NCBI GenBank assembly: GCA_965216515.1
Contig: OZ244173.1
Location: 2,232,001-2,296,000, forward strand
Origin: CAXMRP01 sp965216515
Lineage (GTDB): Bacteria > Pseudomonadota > Alphaproteobacteria > Rhizobiales > Afifellaceae
Direction of reading: 5' to 3'
DNA: 64,000 nt
Of this stretch, positions 36,450 through 45,165 are shown one piece after another. Below the pieces are notes generated by a model, which was not told the origin of the DNA, searched no databases, and worked only from the letters and a program-made list of their open reading frames with translations. Each line of letters begins with the position of its first letter. Position 1 is the first letter of the stretch. Position numbers and translations under genes: made by a program.

Positions 36450-36874
36450 ACGCACCGCTCCCGGCCTAGGCTTGCATCGATTGGCCGCTGATCGGCCGCC
36501 TGTCCGGGGTGTTGGGGGCGCAGCCTGAAAAGCACCGCCATTGCACGAGCGACCGCAACCTGCAAATCCCGGATAAATTACGCAAAGACGGCATCGCACG
36601 GAATTTCGGACAACGGCAACAGGAAAAACCCGGCGCCAACGCGGATGCGGGACGAACCGCGCCCCCTTTGCAGGCAATGGCGCCGGACCATGATCGCCCC
36701 GCGCCGCGCCGGAAACCGACAATTGGTGCGGCGGGACCGGAAACGGGAAACCGGCCTTGCGGCGAGCCGGCGGTTGCCGGTGTGATCGGCCGGATCGAGG
36801 CCGCGACACCATCCGGCGGATAGTCCTGTCGGGGAGGCAACGGAAAAAGCGGAGAACGATAGATCGACGGTTTG
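36450..36874. other. Non-coding stretch between the Mur-ligase cluster and tRNA-Thr
   Basis: About 425 bases without a convincing gene. Small frames here lack recognisable ribosome sites or homology. It should contain the promoter of the minus-strand cluster, just above 36449, and the 3' trailer of the tRNA. No repeat or integrase remnant was recognised. Confidence 0.5.
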
Positions 36875-36950
36875 TGGTGCCGCATGCCGGACTCGAACCA
36901 GCGACCCCATCATTACGAATGATGTGCTCTACCAACTGAGCTAATGCGGC
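36875..36950 (-). tRNA. tRNA-Thr (anticodon CGT)
   Basis: On the minus strand the acceptor arms GCCGCAT/ATGCGGC pair perfectly, followed by discriminator A and an encoded CCA. The anticodon stem CATCA/TGATG encloses the loop TTCGTAA, giving anticodon CGT (threonine ACG). The D-arm TAGCTCAGTTGGTAGAGC and the T-arm GGTTCGAGTCC are typical. It decodes ACG. Its 3' end faces the Mur-ligase cluster. Confidence 0.96.
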
Positions 36951-37184
36951 ATCGGCGCAAACGCATACTGTAATCCGTGGTGCGGGGGCAAGCCTTGATC
37001 GAACCGGCCGCGCGCCGACCGGGCCGAACCGGATCGCCGGTCGCCGCCGGCCGGGCTTGCCGCAGCGGACTTCACCGGCTTACTCTGTCGTCCGGGCCGG
37101 CCGGTCGCCGCCCCAAATAGCGTAACCGATCCGGGCTGCGGCGCCGGATCATCGGAGGATAGCGGTCGACGACGGGTTTCGGAA

Positions 37185-39068
37185 TTGGAACAAATCGGTT
37201 TCACATTTGAAATGGGAGTGGTCTTCGCCGCTCTTGCCTTCACGGTTTTTCTGTTCGTTTCCGAAATCATACGTATCGACCTGGCAGCCATTCTTGTGCT
37301 GGTTGTTCTGGGAATCCTGAGTTACGCCCCCGGACTGTCCAACCTTGCCGACGTCAACCGGCTCTTCGACGGATTTGCCTCAAACGCGGTCATTTCGATC
37401 ATCGCCGTCATGATTGTCGGCGCCGGTCTCGACAAGACCGGAATCATGAACAAGGTCGCCGCCGCAATTCTCAAACGCGGCGGCACGACGGAAACGCGCA
37501 TCCTGCCGATTGTCTCCGGAACGGTCGGCGTCATATCCAGTTTTCTGCAGAATGTTGGTGCCGCGGCGCTGTTTATTCCCGTGGTCAGCCGCATATCCGC
37601 GCGAACCGGGATCCCCTTGAGCCGGCTTCTGATGCCCATGGGATTTTGTGCAATCCTCGGCGGGACCATGACCATGGTCGGCTCTTCGCCGCTGATCCTG
37701 CTGAACGACCTGATCCTGACAGCCAACACCGGCTTGCCCGCCGACAGACAGATGGAAACATTCAGCCTGTTTTCGGTTACGCCCATCGGGCTCGCCCTGA
37801 TACTCACCGGCATCGCCTATTTCATGCTCATGGGCCGGTGGGTTCTGCCCGGCCGAAACGCCGCCGTCGACGTGACTTCCGGCAAGGGCCTGTCGGACTA
37901 TCTGCGCCGGGTATACGGTCTGCGCGCAAGTGTGTTTGAAGTTGACGTGCCCGAAGACAGCCCGCTCATCGGCCAGCAGCTCGCCGACATCAACTTCGAG
38001 AACCACATCTACATCATCAGCACGTTTTACCGCGGCAAGGTGTCGATGGTTCAGATCCTGACCGCGGAGATTGCGGCGCCCTGCCGTCTGGCGATCATCG
38101 GCAAGGAATCGGTGGTCCGTGAATTTGCAGCGCGGAACAATTTGCGCGTACGCCCCCAACTGGACGTATTCAGCGAGGAGTTCGCGCCGACCAACGCCGG
38201 CATCGCGGAGATCGTCATCCCGCCCGATTCCAAACTGGTCGGCAAGTCCCCGCGTGACCTGCTTTTGCGGAAAACCTATGGCCTCAGTCTTCTCGCCATT
38301 CACCGCGGCGAAGACACGCTCAGCCATGTCGAGACCGACGACCACGAACCGACGCCGATCGGCCTGGTCAGGTTTCAGGCCGGCGACATGCTGGTCGCCC
38401 ATACGCGCTGGGACAACCTCACCCGGATCAAGCGGGACCGGGATTTCGTCGTTGTCACATCCGATTTCCCGCAAGAGGAACTCCGGCCGCACAAAGTATC
38501 GTGGGCATTGGGATTTTTCCTGATCTCCCTGTCGATGATCCTGTTTACCGATGTGCGCCTGTCCCTGTGCCTGCTGACCGGGGCGGTTGGCATGCTGCTC
38601 ACCAAGGTCCTCAGCATCGATGAGGCCTATCGGGCGGTCGGATGGAACACCGTGTTTCTGCTGGCGTGCCTCATTCCGCTTGGCCAGGCGGTACAGAACA
38701 CCGGAACCGCCGAATGGATCGCCCAGCAGATCCTCGCAATCCTCCATGGTTGGCCGATATGGTCCCTGCAGGCCGGAATTGCCGTTTTGGCAACGGCCTT
38801 TTCGCTGGTCATGTCCAATGTCGGGGCAACGGTGCTGCTCGTCCCGCTCGCTGTCTCCATTGCCGCTGCGGCCGGAGCCGATCCGGCGGTGTTTGCGCTC
38901 ACCGTAGCGATCTCGACCTCGAATTCCTTTGTTATTCCAACCCACCAGGTCAATGCACTGGTCATGGGACCGGCCGGCTACAAGGTCATCGATTTTGTCA
39001 AGAGCGGCGGGATCATGACGGTTTTGTTCCTTGTCGTTTCGCTGTTCATGCTGAACGTGGTGTTCTGA
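37185..39068 (+). CDS. SLC13-family permease with two RCK_C domains
   Basis: A 627-aa membrane protein. The N-terminal TM block (about 8-225) contains SFLQNVGAAALFIPVV and GGTMTMVGSSPLIL, the typical DASS/SLC13 substrate-hairpin motifs. Two soluble TrkA-C/RCK_C domains follow (about 240-420; DSPLIGQQLADI and DSKLVGKSPRDL). The second TM block (about 430-627) has MSNVGATVLLVPLA and TSNSFVIPTHQVNALVMG. Such proteins transport dicarboxylates, sulfate or other anions. The TTG start at 37185 is uncertain; ATG 37212 is an alternative. It stands alone downstream of the divergent tRNA. Confidence 0.85.
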   Translation: MEQIGFTFEMGVVFAALAFTVFLFVSEIIRIDLAAILVLVVLGILSYAPGLSNLADVNRLFDGFASNAVISIIAVMIVGAGLDKTGIMNKVAAAILKRGGTTETRILPIVSGTVGVISSFLQNVGAAALFIPVVSRISARTGIPLSRLLMPMGFCAILGGTMTMVGSSPLILLNDLILTANTGLPADRQMETFSLFSVTPIGLALILTGIAYFMLMGRWVLPGRNAAVDVTSGKGLSDYLRRVYGLRASVFEVDVPEDSPLIGQQLADINFENHIYIISTFYRGKVSMVQILTAEIAAPCRLAIIGKESVVREFAARNNLRVRPQLDVFSEEFAPTNAGIAEIVIPPDSKLVGKSPRDLLLRKTYGLSLLAIHRGEDTLSHVETDDHEPTPIGLVRFQAGDMLVAHTRWDNLTRIKRDRDFVVVTSDFPQEELRPHKVSWALGFFLISLSMILFTDVRLSLCLLTGAVGMLLTKVLSIDEAYRAVGWNTVFLLACLIPLGQAVQNTGTAEWIAQQILAILHGWPIWSLQAGIAVLATAFSLVMSNVGATVLLVPLAVSIAAAAGADPAVFALTVAISTSNSFVIPTHQVNALVMGPAGYKVIDFVKSGGIMTVLFLVVSLFMLNVVF

Positions 39069-39157
39069 ACACGCGCCTTTCGCCGGGACCACCGCGAGCG
39101 GCGAATTCGCCGGCCGCCCCGGCGGCGTCGCTGCCTGCCGGTTGTCCGGCGATCCGG

Positions 39158-40369
39158 CTACGGGCGCAAAAGCCCCTTCAGGTTTGTTGTGCTGTCGGTG
39201 ATGGCTTCCGGCGGCGGCGATATGCCCCTTTCGATCATCCGGCGCGCCATCGCAAATGTCCTGGTGTCGTTGACAGCCTCGACGGCCGACAGGCCGTCCC
39301 GGCCATAACTCCAGAATGACATCTGGTTTTGCTGCGGGCCGGTTCGGGTGACAATCTTGTCCGCTTCGCCGCAAAGACCGGCGATCTGGACAAGCGCGTC
39401 GAACTGTTCTGACCAGAACGTCGGAAGGGGATTGTAGGGCCGCCCCCGGCCCATGATGTTTTCGGCGGTCGCCTCGGCGTGATCGATGGCATTCTGCACG
39501 CTTTCCAGCCGCAATTGCCTGCCGTTGTGGGGAAACGAGGCACAATCCCCGATGGCATGGATATCCGGATGCGACGTGCATCCCAGGGAATCGGTCCATA
39601 TGCCGTTTTCGATCCGCAATCCGGCCGATTCCGCAATCCCGGTTTCAGCGATTGCGCCTGTGCCGACGATGACAAGGTCCACGGCAACCGACGTTCCGTC
39701 GGAAAGGGCGGCCCGTGTCACCCGCGTCTCCCCGGCCAGTTCGACGACGCCGACGCCTTCGCGAAGGTCAATTCCGTTTGCGCGGTGCAGGGCCGATACG
39801 GCGTTCGACAGGGCCGGCGTCGCCACGCGCTGCAGGACGCGTGCGCCAAGTTCGACGACAGTCACCGCCAGGCCGAGCCTTGACGCGGTTGCCGCCGTCT
39901 CCAGGCCGATATAACCGCCACCGACAACCAACACGCGCCCGCCGGCGGTCATTTCCGCGCCGAGCGAGCGGGCATCGGCGATCGTGCGAAGCGTGTGGAC
40001 GCCTTTCAGCGTGCCGCAGACGGAGTGCGGCAGCGGTCGGGCCGCGGCGCCGGTCGCCAGCACAAGCCGGTCATAGGCGACGGTTTCGCCGTCCGCCTCC
40101 AGCGTTTTGCCGGCGGGATCGATGCCGGATACATTCACCGGGAGGACAAGATCCACAGCGTTGTCGGAATAAAAGGACGCGGGAAAGATCGCCATGTCCT
40201 CCGCGGTCGTCCCGTCCACAAGAAATGCCTTGGACAGTGGCGGACGGTTGTAGGGAAGCGCCGGTTCCCGGCTGAATAGGCGGATCTGCCCGTCGAAGCC
40301 GAGCAGGCGCAGCTTGCGCACCAGCGACGCGGCGGCCTGTCCGCCGCCGACGACGGCGATACGGTTCAC
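39158..40369 (-). CDS. FAD-dependent ferredoxin reductase
   Basis: A 403-aa pyridine-nucleotide:ferredoxin reductase of the rhodocoxin/putidaredoxin reductase type. FAD site VVGGGQAAASLVRKLR at the N-terminus, YNRPPLSKAF, the central NAD(P) site VVGGGYIGLETAA, and HAIGDCASFP for FAD. It would feed electrons from NAD(P)H to the Rieske ferredoxin encoded two genes upstream and thereby to the desaturase-like oxygenase. It overlaps the PanB-like gene by four bases and is the last gene of the operon. Confidence 0.9.
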   Translation of the reverse strand: MNRIAVVGGGQAAASLVRKLRLLGFDGQIRLFSREPALPYNRPPLSKAFLVDGTTAEDMAIFPASFYSDNAVDLVLPVNVSGIDPAGKTLEADGETVAYDRLVLATGAAARPLPHSVCGTLKGVHTLRTIADARSLGAEMTAGGRVLVVGGGYIGLETAATASRLGLAVTVVELGARVLQRVATPALSNAVSALHRANGIDLREGVGVVELAGETRVTRAALSDGTSVAVDLVIVGTGAIAETGIAESAGLRIENGIWTDSLGCTSHPDIHAIGDCASFPHNGRQLRLESVQNAIDHAEATAENIMGRGRPYNPLPTFWSEQFDALVQIAGLCGEADKIVTRTGPQQNQMSFWSYGRDGLSAVEAVNDTRTFAMARRMIERGISPPPEAITDSTTNLKGLLRP

Positions 40370-41199
40370 GTGCGATGTTCGCTTTTGGCGAGGATGGCCA
40401 GAAAATCCTCAAAGTCGGCATCGGATATCTGTGCCGTTTCCTCGGTGTCCGGAAAACTCTGGTTGTGCACCGCGTCCCGGAACGCTCCAAGCGCCTTCCG
40501 GCGCTCCGCCGCGATCCGTTGGCGGAGTTCGTGAAGGTCGCCGAACGCCCGGGCGTGGCGGGGACGTGCCGGCTGCTCGCCGCAGATATCATTCTGGAAC
40601 AGATAGATGACATCGCCGCCGCCGCCCGATCCGAGCGACATCGTGACCAGGCGGGTTCGCTTGCTGATCTCCGCCATAACGCGGCCGGGAATAACTTCCG
40701 CCTCTACGGAGAAGGCCCCCGCATCTTCCATTCTGCGAAACGCCCGCCACAGTTCCGCCGCGTCCTCCGCCGTTCGCCCGACCGCGCGCAATCCCCCGTG
40801 CCAGGTCGATTTGCGGGGCACCAGGCCAAGGTGGCACATCACCGGGATGTCCTCGCGGGACAGCAGCTCCACGATATGGGGACCGCGCGCCGTATAGATG
40901 GAATCGGCGCCGGCTTTCATGGCGGCAAAGGCGGCCGTGAGCACATCGGCCTCGGTTGGGAAGTCCGGGAGCCCGATGGCGGCAGTGAAAAAGAGTTCCT
41001 GTGAACCGCCCCGCACCAGGGCGGTGTTGTGGGCATTGCCCATGATCAGGTCGATGCCGGCATCCGCCGCCGCCGCGGCTTCTTCGGCTGTGTTGGCTGT
41101 CGTCTGCGTAAGCTTCCGCTTTCCCTTCGCGGCCCGCAGGTCGGCGGCGGTATAGTTGCGAAGCGACGGCCTGGCATCCCAATCGTAGATCCGGCGCAT
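40366..41199 (-). CDS. Divergent PanB-family (PEP mutase/ketopantoate HMT superfamily) TIM-barrel protein
   Basis: A 277-aa protein related to ketopantoate hydroxymethyltransferase. Similarity is clearest in VMCHLGLVPRKSTWHGGLRAVGRTAEDA and in AGAFSVEAEVIPGRV, which keeps the PanB catalytic glutamate. The segment where PanB has the metal-binding GDS reads MGNAH, and the second aspartate region reads IYTARG, so the standard Mg2+ ligands appear absent. It lies in an oxygenase operon, not near panC, so a different C-C bond reaction is likely. The start is MRRIYDWDARP, 4 bases after the Rieske stop. Confidence 0.7.
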   Translation of the reverse strand: MRRIYDWDARPSLRNYTAADLRAAKGKRKLTQTTANTAEEAAAAADAGIDLIMGNAHNTALVRGGSQELFFTAAIGLPDFPTEADVLTAAFAAMKAGADSIYTARGPHIVELLSREDIPVMCHLGLVPRKSTWHGGLRAVGRTAEDAAELWRAFRRMEDAGAFSVEAEVIPGRVMAEISKRTRLVTMSLGSGGGGDVIYLFQNDICGEQPARPRHARAFGDLHELRQRIAAERRKALGAFRDAVHNQSFPDTEETAQISDADFEDFLAILAKSEHRT

Positions 41200-41203
41200 C
41201 GCC

Positions 41204-41518
41204 TTATCCGATATCGATGAACACATCGCCGCCTTCGATCTTGACCGGATAGGTTTTCAACGCCTCGCAGGCGGGCGATCTTTTGGCCGCGCCGGTCCGG
41301 TAGTCGAACTGGCCGTTATGCATCGGGCATTCGATGATGTAATCCATTACCAGCCCGTCGGCGAGGTGCACCTGTTCGTGCGTGCACAGGCCATCGGTGC
41401 AGAAATATTCATCGTCCGGGCTGCGATAGACCGCAAACGTCCGCTCGCCAAGATCGAACCGGATCAGATCCTCCGCCTCGATCTCGTCGGCGGCGCAGGC
41501 GCGCGTCCAGTTGCTCAT
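41204..41518 (-). CDS. Rieske [2Fe-2S] ferredoxin
   Basis: A 104-aa soluble Rieske ferredoxin. The cluster ligands are C45/H47 (CTHEQ) and C64/H67 (CPMHNGQF), with the expected spacing and no membrane anchor. It is the electron carrier between the FAD reductase at 39158 and the desaturase-like oxygenase immediately upstream. The start MSNWTRAC was preferred over MPVMSNW three residues earlier. It sits 12 bases downstream of the desaturase stop. Confidence 0.92.
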   Translation of the reverse strand: MSNWTRACAADEIEAEDLIRFDLGERTFAVYRSPDDEYFCTDGLCTHEQVHLADGLVMDYIIECPMHNGQFDYRTGAAKRSPACEALKTYPVKIEGGDVFIDIG

Positions 41519-41530
41519 GACCGGCAATCC

Positions 41531-42607
41531 TCAGGCTGCGGCGGCCGGCGCCGTGGGGCGTTGGTCGTCCGGTGACGGATTGGCTGTCGGCGGCAGCGGG
41601 CGCCGGACATAGTGATAGGGATCGCGGCGCTGTTTGCGCATCGCCGGGATCATTTCGCGGTAGGCCGCCAGGACGCTTGGATAGGCGGGCGGGCAGTCGG
41701 CCTTGATTTCCTCGTGGAGGGCCGGCAACGCGTAAAAGGGCACCATCGGATACATGTGGTGCTCGACGTGATAGTTCATGTTCGAATAGATGAAGCGGAA
41801 AAACCGGTTCATGCGGACCGTCCGCGAATTCAGCCGGTGATCGGGTATATCTTCCGCCAGCCCGGCATGCTGGGTCGCCGACAATGTGTGGTGCAGCCAG
41901 GAACCGTAGAACGTCGGAAGCCCGATCAGGACCAGTGGCAACCAGGTTTGAAGCCCCGCCGACAGCGCCATCACCGCCAGCAGAACTGCCAGATGCGCCC
42001 GCGACGCCCAAAAGGCTTTCGATCGGTCGGTCGCGATCAGAAAATCCTTTTCGTCATCGGTGAGCCGGCCACATGCCAGCCGGATCATCTTCTTGATTTC
42101 CGGCACGCCGGCTTTGAGATTGAGCGCGTTCAGAAGAATACCCAAAAGGCTCGGCGGGCGCGGAAACGCGATCTCCGGATCGCGTCCGACGACGATTGTA
42201 TCGGTGTGGTGCCGGCTATGGCTCCACCGCCACAGATAGGGGTTTTTCAAAGCCATGAATGATGCCAGCTGGTAGAAGAAGGCGTTGAGCCAGCGCGTCT
42301 TGAAGACGGTTCCATGTGCGCACTCATGCCAGCGGCTGTCGGCGCCGGAGCCGTAGAACACGCCGTAAACGATTGCGGCTGGCAGCGCCCACCACGTTCC
42401 CCAGACCGAGACGAGCAAAATGCCGCTTGCGACGGTTAGGCCCAGCCACAGGGCATAATTGATCAGGCCCGGGCGATCGGAGCGTTTCATCAACGCCTTC
42501 ATGCGCTTGCGCGCAATGGGCGTGCTGTACCATTGGGCCGGCGCAAAACCCGGCCCGGCGTCAGCACCGGTCAGACTGTAATCGCGCCAGTGCAGGCTCT
42601 TGTCCAT
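41531..42607 (-). CDS. Fatty-acid-desaturase-family membrane di-iron oxygenase
   Basis: A 358-aa integral membrane di-iron enzyme with three histidine boxes: HECAH at 94-98, HSRHH at 130-134 and HVEHH at 280-284. Hydrophobic hairpins lie at about 48-88 and 205-240. Members desaturate or hydroxylate acyl chains, alkanes or terpenoids using O2 and electrons from ferredoxin. Here the operon supplies its own Rieske ferredoxin and reductase. The start is MDKSLHW at 42607; the much longer open frame to 43216 runs antisense through the LacI gene and is spurious. It is divergently transcribed from that regulator. Confidence 0.87.
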   Translation of the reverse strand: MDKSLHWRDYSLTGADAGPGFAPAQWYSTPIARKRMKALMKRSDRPGLINYALWLGLTVASGILLVSVWGTWWALPAAIVYGVFYGSGADSRWHECAHGTVFKTRWLNAFFYQLASFMALKNPYLWRWSHSRHHTDTIVVGRDPEIAFPRPPSLLGILLNALNLKAGVPEIKKMIRLACGRLTDDEKDFLIATDRSKAFWASRAHLAVLLAVMALSAGLQTWLPLVLIGLPTFYGSWLHHTLSATQHAGLAEDIPDHRLNSRTVRMNRFFRFIYSNMNYHVEHHMYPMVPFYALPALHEEIKADCPPAYPSVLAAYREMIPAMRKQRRDPYHYVRRPLPPTANPSPDDQRPTAPAAAA

Positions 42608-42677
42608 CGCCAAGTCGCTCCGATCAGGGTATGTCAGGCGGATGGTCCGCAATCCGCGGCGCCCAGTCAACGCAAGC

Positions 42678-42703
42678 TTGATGTTTTCTATCATATACAT
42701 CAA
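42678..42703. promoter_or_regulatory. Inverted repeat TTGATG-N14-CATCAA between desaturase and LacI genes
   Basis: Perfect 6-bp arms. The same half-sites recur upstream of the second LacI gene (44820-44893), which makes it a candidate operator for one of the two paralogous repressors. Confidence 0.5.
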
Positions 42704-42730
42704 TAGTACGGCTTGTTGCCTGATAGAAAA
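42684..42730. promoter_or_regulatory. Paired 10-bp inverted repeat, candidate LacI-family operator pair
   Basis: TTTTCTATCA at 42684-42693 is mirrored exactly by TGATAGAAAA at 42721-42730. The right arm is part of a second palindrome, TGATA-N5-TATCA (42721-42735), that ends 10 bases before the regulator ATG. The layout suggests autoregulation and control of the divergent desaturase operon. Confidence 0.55.
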
Positions 42731-42745
42731 TATCAGAAATCGGAT

Positions 42746-43774
42746 ATGGCCCGTCGCACCACGCTGAAGGACATTGCCGCCCGGGCCGGGGTCGGCGTGG
42801 CGACCGTGGATCGCGTGCTGAACGGCCGCGCCCGGGTGACGCTGGAAACGTCGGCCCGGGTTCTGGCCGCCGCGGAAGAGCTGAACTATCACGGCCGGAA
42901 ACTGATGCGCCGGCGTGTCGAGGCAATGGTTCCCGAAAAGACCCTGGGATTTATCCTCCAGAAAGAGGGCAAATGGTTTTACCGGGCCCTTGCCGACAAT
43001 ATCCGCAATGCCGCCGCGGCAGTTGCGTGTGTGCGTTGTTCGGTCGAAATAACGTTCGTGGAAAGCCTTTCGCCGGACGACCTGGCGGAAGCGCTTGCCC
43101 GGATGCGGATGCGGGCGGATGCGATTGCCATTGTCGCCATCGACCATCCCACCGTCGGAGCCGCAATCGCCGAATGCACCGCCGCGGGCGTTCCCGTTTT
43201 CGGCCTGCTTAGCCAACTGACATCACCCGATCTCGCCGGATATGTCGGTATCGACGGTCGAAAGGCGGGACGAACCGCCGGTTGGGCCATGTGCCGGCTG
43301 TCACACGGTCAGGGCGAAGTGGGGATCCTGATCGGTTCGCACCGCTACCGGACACAGGAAGACCGCGAACTGGGGTTTCGCAGCTATGTCCGGGAGTTCG
43401 CGCCGGAGATCCGCCTCCATGATTCCATTGTCTATCTCGACGATTCCGCAGTCGCCTATGAGGCCGCCGCCGAGATCCTCAGCACCCATCCCGCACTGTC
43501 GGGCCTGTATCATTGCGGCGGCGGCATCGAAGGCGCGCTTCAGGCTCTGGCGGAAGCCGGACGCGAACGGGAGGTATTTTACATCTGCCACGAAAAAAGC
43601 CCGGCGGCCGTTCGCGGACTGGTTGACCGGTCCGTCGATCTTGTCATTGCAAACCCGATATCGGCAATTGCCGGGGCCGTGACACAGACAATGGCGCAAT
43701 CCCTGACCCCGCGGCCGCCGCAGGCGACGGTGTGCATCCTGCCGTTTGAACTGGTCACGTCGGAAAATGTCTAA
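42746..43774 (+). CDS. LacI-family transcriptional regulator (1)
   Basis: A 342-aa LacI/GalR-type regulator. The N-terminal HTH (TLKDIAARAGVGVATVDRVLNG, about 6-27) is followed by a periplasmic-binding-protein-like sensor with GYVGIDGRKAGRTAGWAM and HCGGGIEGALQAL. The VDRVLN signature is typical of the rhizobial-type sugar regulators with a Peripla_BP_4 sensor. It is divergent from the desaturase operon and overlaps, tail to tail by four bases, a paralogue at 43771. The effector is unknown, probably a sugar or polyol. Confidence 0.9.
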   Translation: MARRTTLKDIAARAGVGVATVDRVLNGRARVTLETSARVLAAAEELNYHGRKLMRRRVEAMVPEKTLGFILQKEGKWFYRALADNIRNAAAAVACVRCSVEITFVESLSPDDLAEALARMRMRADAIAIVAIDHPTVGAAIAECTAAGVPVFGLLSQLTSPDLAGYVGIDGRKAGRTAGWAMCRLSHGQGEVGILIGSHRYRTQEDRELGFRSYVREFAPEIRLHDSIVYLDDSAVAYEAAAEILSTHPALSGLYHCGGGIEGALQALAEAGREREVFYICHEKSPAAVRGLVDRSVDLVIANPISAIAGAVTQTMAQSLTPRPPQATVCILPFELVTSENV

Positions 43775-44805
43775 CCGAACGTTGCGCCCTGAATATTCTC
43801 GCGCGTGATGATTTCCACCGGCAGGATCTCCGGCTTGACCCGGCGATGTTCCAGATGGCAAATCAGGGCGTCGACCGCTTTGCCGGCGGCTTGGCGCATG
43901 TTCTGGTGCAGCACGACATCCATACTGCCGTCGAGCAGATATCCGCGGGTCTTCGGCGTCAGATTGTGACCGATGAAGGTGATATCGTTGGCCGCGCCTT
44001 CATCGCGCAGGGCGCGGACCACGCCTTCATTGCCGCCGCCGACATTGTAGATTCCTGTCAGGCCAGGCATCGACCCGATCAGTGCCCGTACCGCACGGTA
44101 ATTGCCTTCGATATCGTCATGGCCGCAGTAGGTTCCCGCGACGGCGATATCGGCAAAATCCCGGCGCAGTGACGCGCGGAATCCCATCTCCCGATCTTCA
44201 TGACAGCGATAGAGCTGACCGCCGGACAGAATAGCCACCGTACCGGATCGATCGGCGAACCGGCCCATCAGATAACCCGATGTGCGGCCGGCGGCCCGGC
44301 CATCGGTTCCCACATAGCCGATGATCGAGCAGCCCTCGATCCCGGAAATCAACGCGATACATGGAATCGCCTCGCCGGCAAGCGTGTCGACCGCGTCGCG
44401 TACCCTGGGATCTTCCAGTGCCTGGAATGCCACGGCATCAATTCCCTGTCCGGCGCACGCCCGCAACCGGCGCGCAAGCGCCGCCGGTTCCAGCTTTTTT
44501 GTGAACACGCATTCGATGGTCGCATTTCCTTCCGCGCCGACATCCTGAAAGCACGATGCGAGATATTCCGTCGACGGCCCCGCCTCCTCCGGCAAAAACA
44601 CCTTGAGGCGCCACGGTCGCGGCCGGGCGAGGGGCTGCGCACCGGTTTCGATGGCCGCCTTGGCCTGCTGGACCCGCTGGCGGGTGGCCGGGCTGACATG
44701 CGCGCGGTTGTTCAGGACCCGGTCGACAGTCGCCGTGCCGACCCCGGCCAGTCTTGCAATCTCCGCCACACGGGCTTGCCGCCGTATCCCGGAATGCTGG
44801 TTCAT
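43771..44805 (-). CDS. LacI-family transcriptional regulator (2)
   Basis: A 344-aa paralogue of the regulator at 42746, with RVAEIARLAGVGTATVDRVLNN as HTH (about 12-33) and a sensor containing GYVGTDGRAAGRTSGYLMG and NVGGGNEGVVRAL at equivalent positions. Its upstream region, shared with the TRAP operon that starts at 45166, holds several CATCAA/TTGATG elements. It probably controls the TRAP/dehydrogenase/isomerase operon. The two regulators face each other with overlapping stop codons. Confidence 0.9.
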   Translation of the reverse strand: MNQHSGIRRQARVAEIARLAGVGTATVDRVLNNRAHVSPATRQRVQQAKAAIETGAQPLARPRPWRLKVFLPEEAGPSTEYLASCFQDVGAEGNATIECVFTKKLEPAALARRLRACAGQGIDAVAFQALEDPRVRDAVDTLAGEAIPCIALISGIEGCSIIGYVGTDGRAAGRTSGYLMGRFADRSGTVAILSGGQLYRCHEDREMGFRASLRRDFADIAVAGTYCGHDDIEGNYRAVRALIGSMPGLTGIYNVGGGNEGVVRALRDEGAANDITFIGHNLTPKTRGYLLDGSMDVVLHQNMRQAAGKAVDALICHLEHRRVKPEILPVEIITRENIQGATFG

Positions 44806-45165
44806 GAGACAACGCCTTCCATCAAAATCAATCAGAATATGGCTTTATCCGGAAAGGATAACATCAAATCACATCAATATTGTCAATTTGATGCATTTCT
44901 CTTGCACAGCCGGCGACGGACCATAGTGTTGGCGGTCTCAACAAATGCGCTGGACGCCGGCGGGAGGAAAAACTTGGCGTCCGACCATGGCCCATGCGCG
45001 ATCTGCAAACACCGACAAGCCCCGTCCGCCGGTCTTCGTGGCGCATCCCAGTCGCCCATACCTGCGGACAGCGCCGTTTCGGATCGCAGGCATTGGACCG
45101 GAAGCGCAGTGGGCAGGGCGCAACCGCCGGCCCGTAATAAATGATTCAAAGGGAGAAAAGACGCA
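44806..45165. promoter_or_regulatory. Regulatory region between LacI (2) and the TRAP operon
   Basis: 360 bases without a gene. It contains CATCAA at 44820, 44862 and 44872 and TTGATG at 44888. CATCAAAT (44862-44869) and ATTTGATG (44886-44893) form a perfect 8-bp inverted repeat with a 16-base spacer in an AT-rich patch. This is a strong candidate operator. The remainder toward 45165 is GC-rich, with AAAGGGAG as ribosome site before the dctP-type ATG. Confidence 0.6.

Noticed and set aside
36509..36823. Possible small gene of 104 codons upstream of the Mur-ligase cluster
   Set aside because: No ribosome site, no recognisable motif, composition like a shadow frame; it lies on the strand opposite to the cluster.
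36450..36935. 162-residue N-terminal extension of the first Mur ligase
   Set aside because: The extension is read through the tRNA-Thr gene (the MVEHIIRND type peptide is a well-known tRNA shadow), and homology starts at MDVGKRW.
37380..39599. 739-codon open frame antisense to the SLC13 permease and reaching into the reductase gene
   Set aside because: Shadow of a convincing membrane protein; no domain, no ribosome site, composition of noise.
42608..43216. 203-residue N-terminal extension of the desaturase
   Set aside because: It is antisense to the LacI-family gene and its HTH region; the desaturase begins at MDKSLHW.
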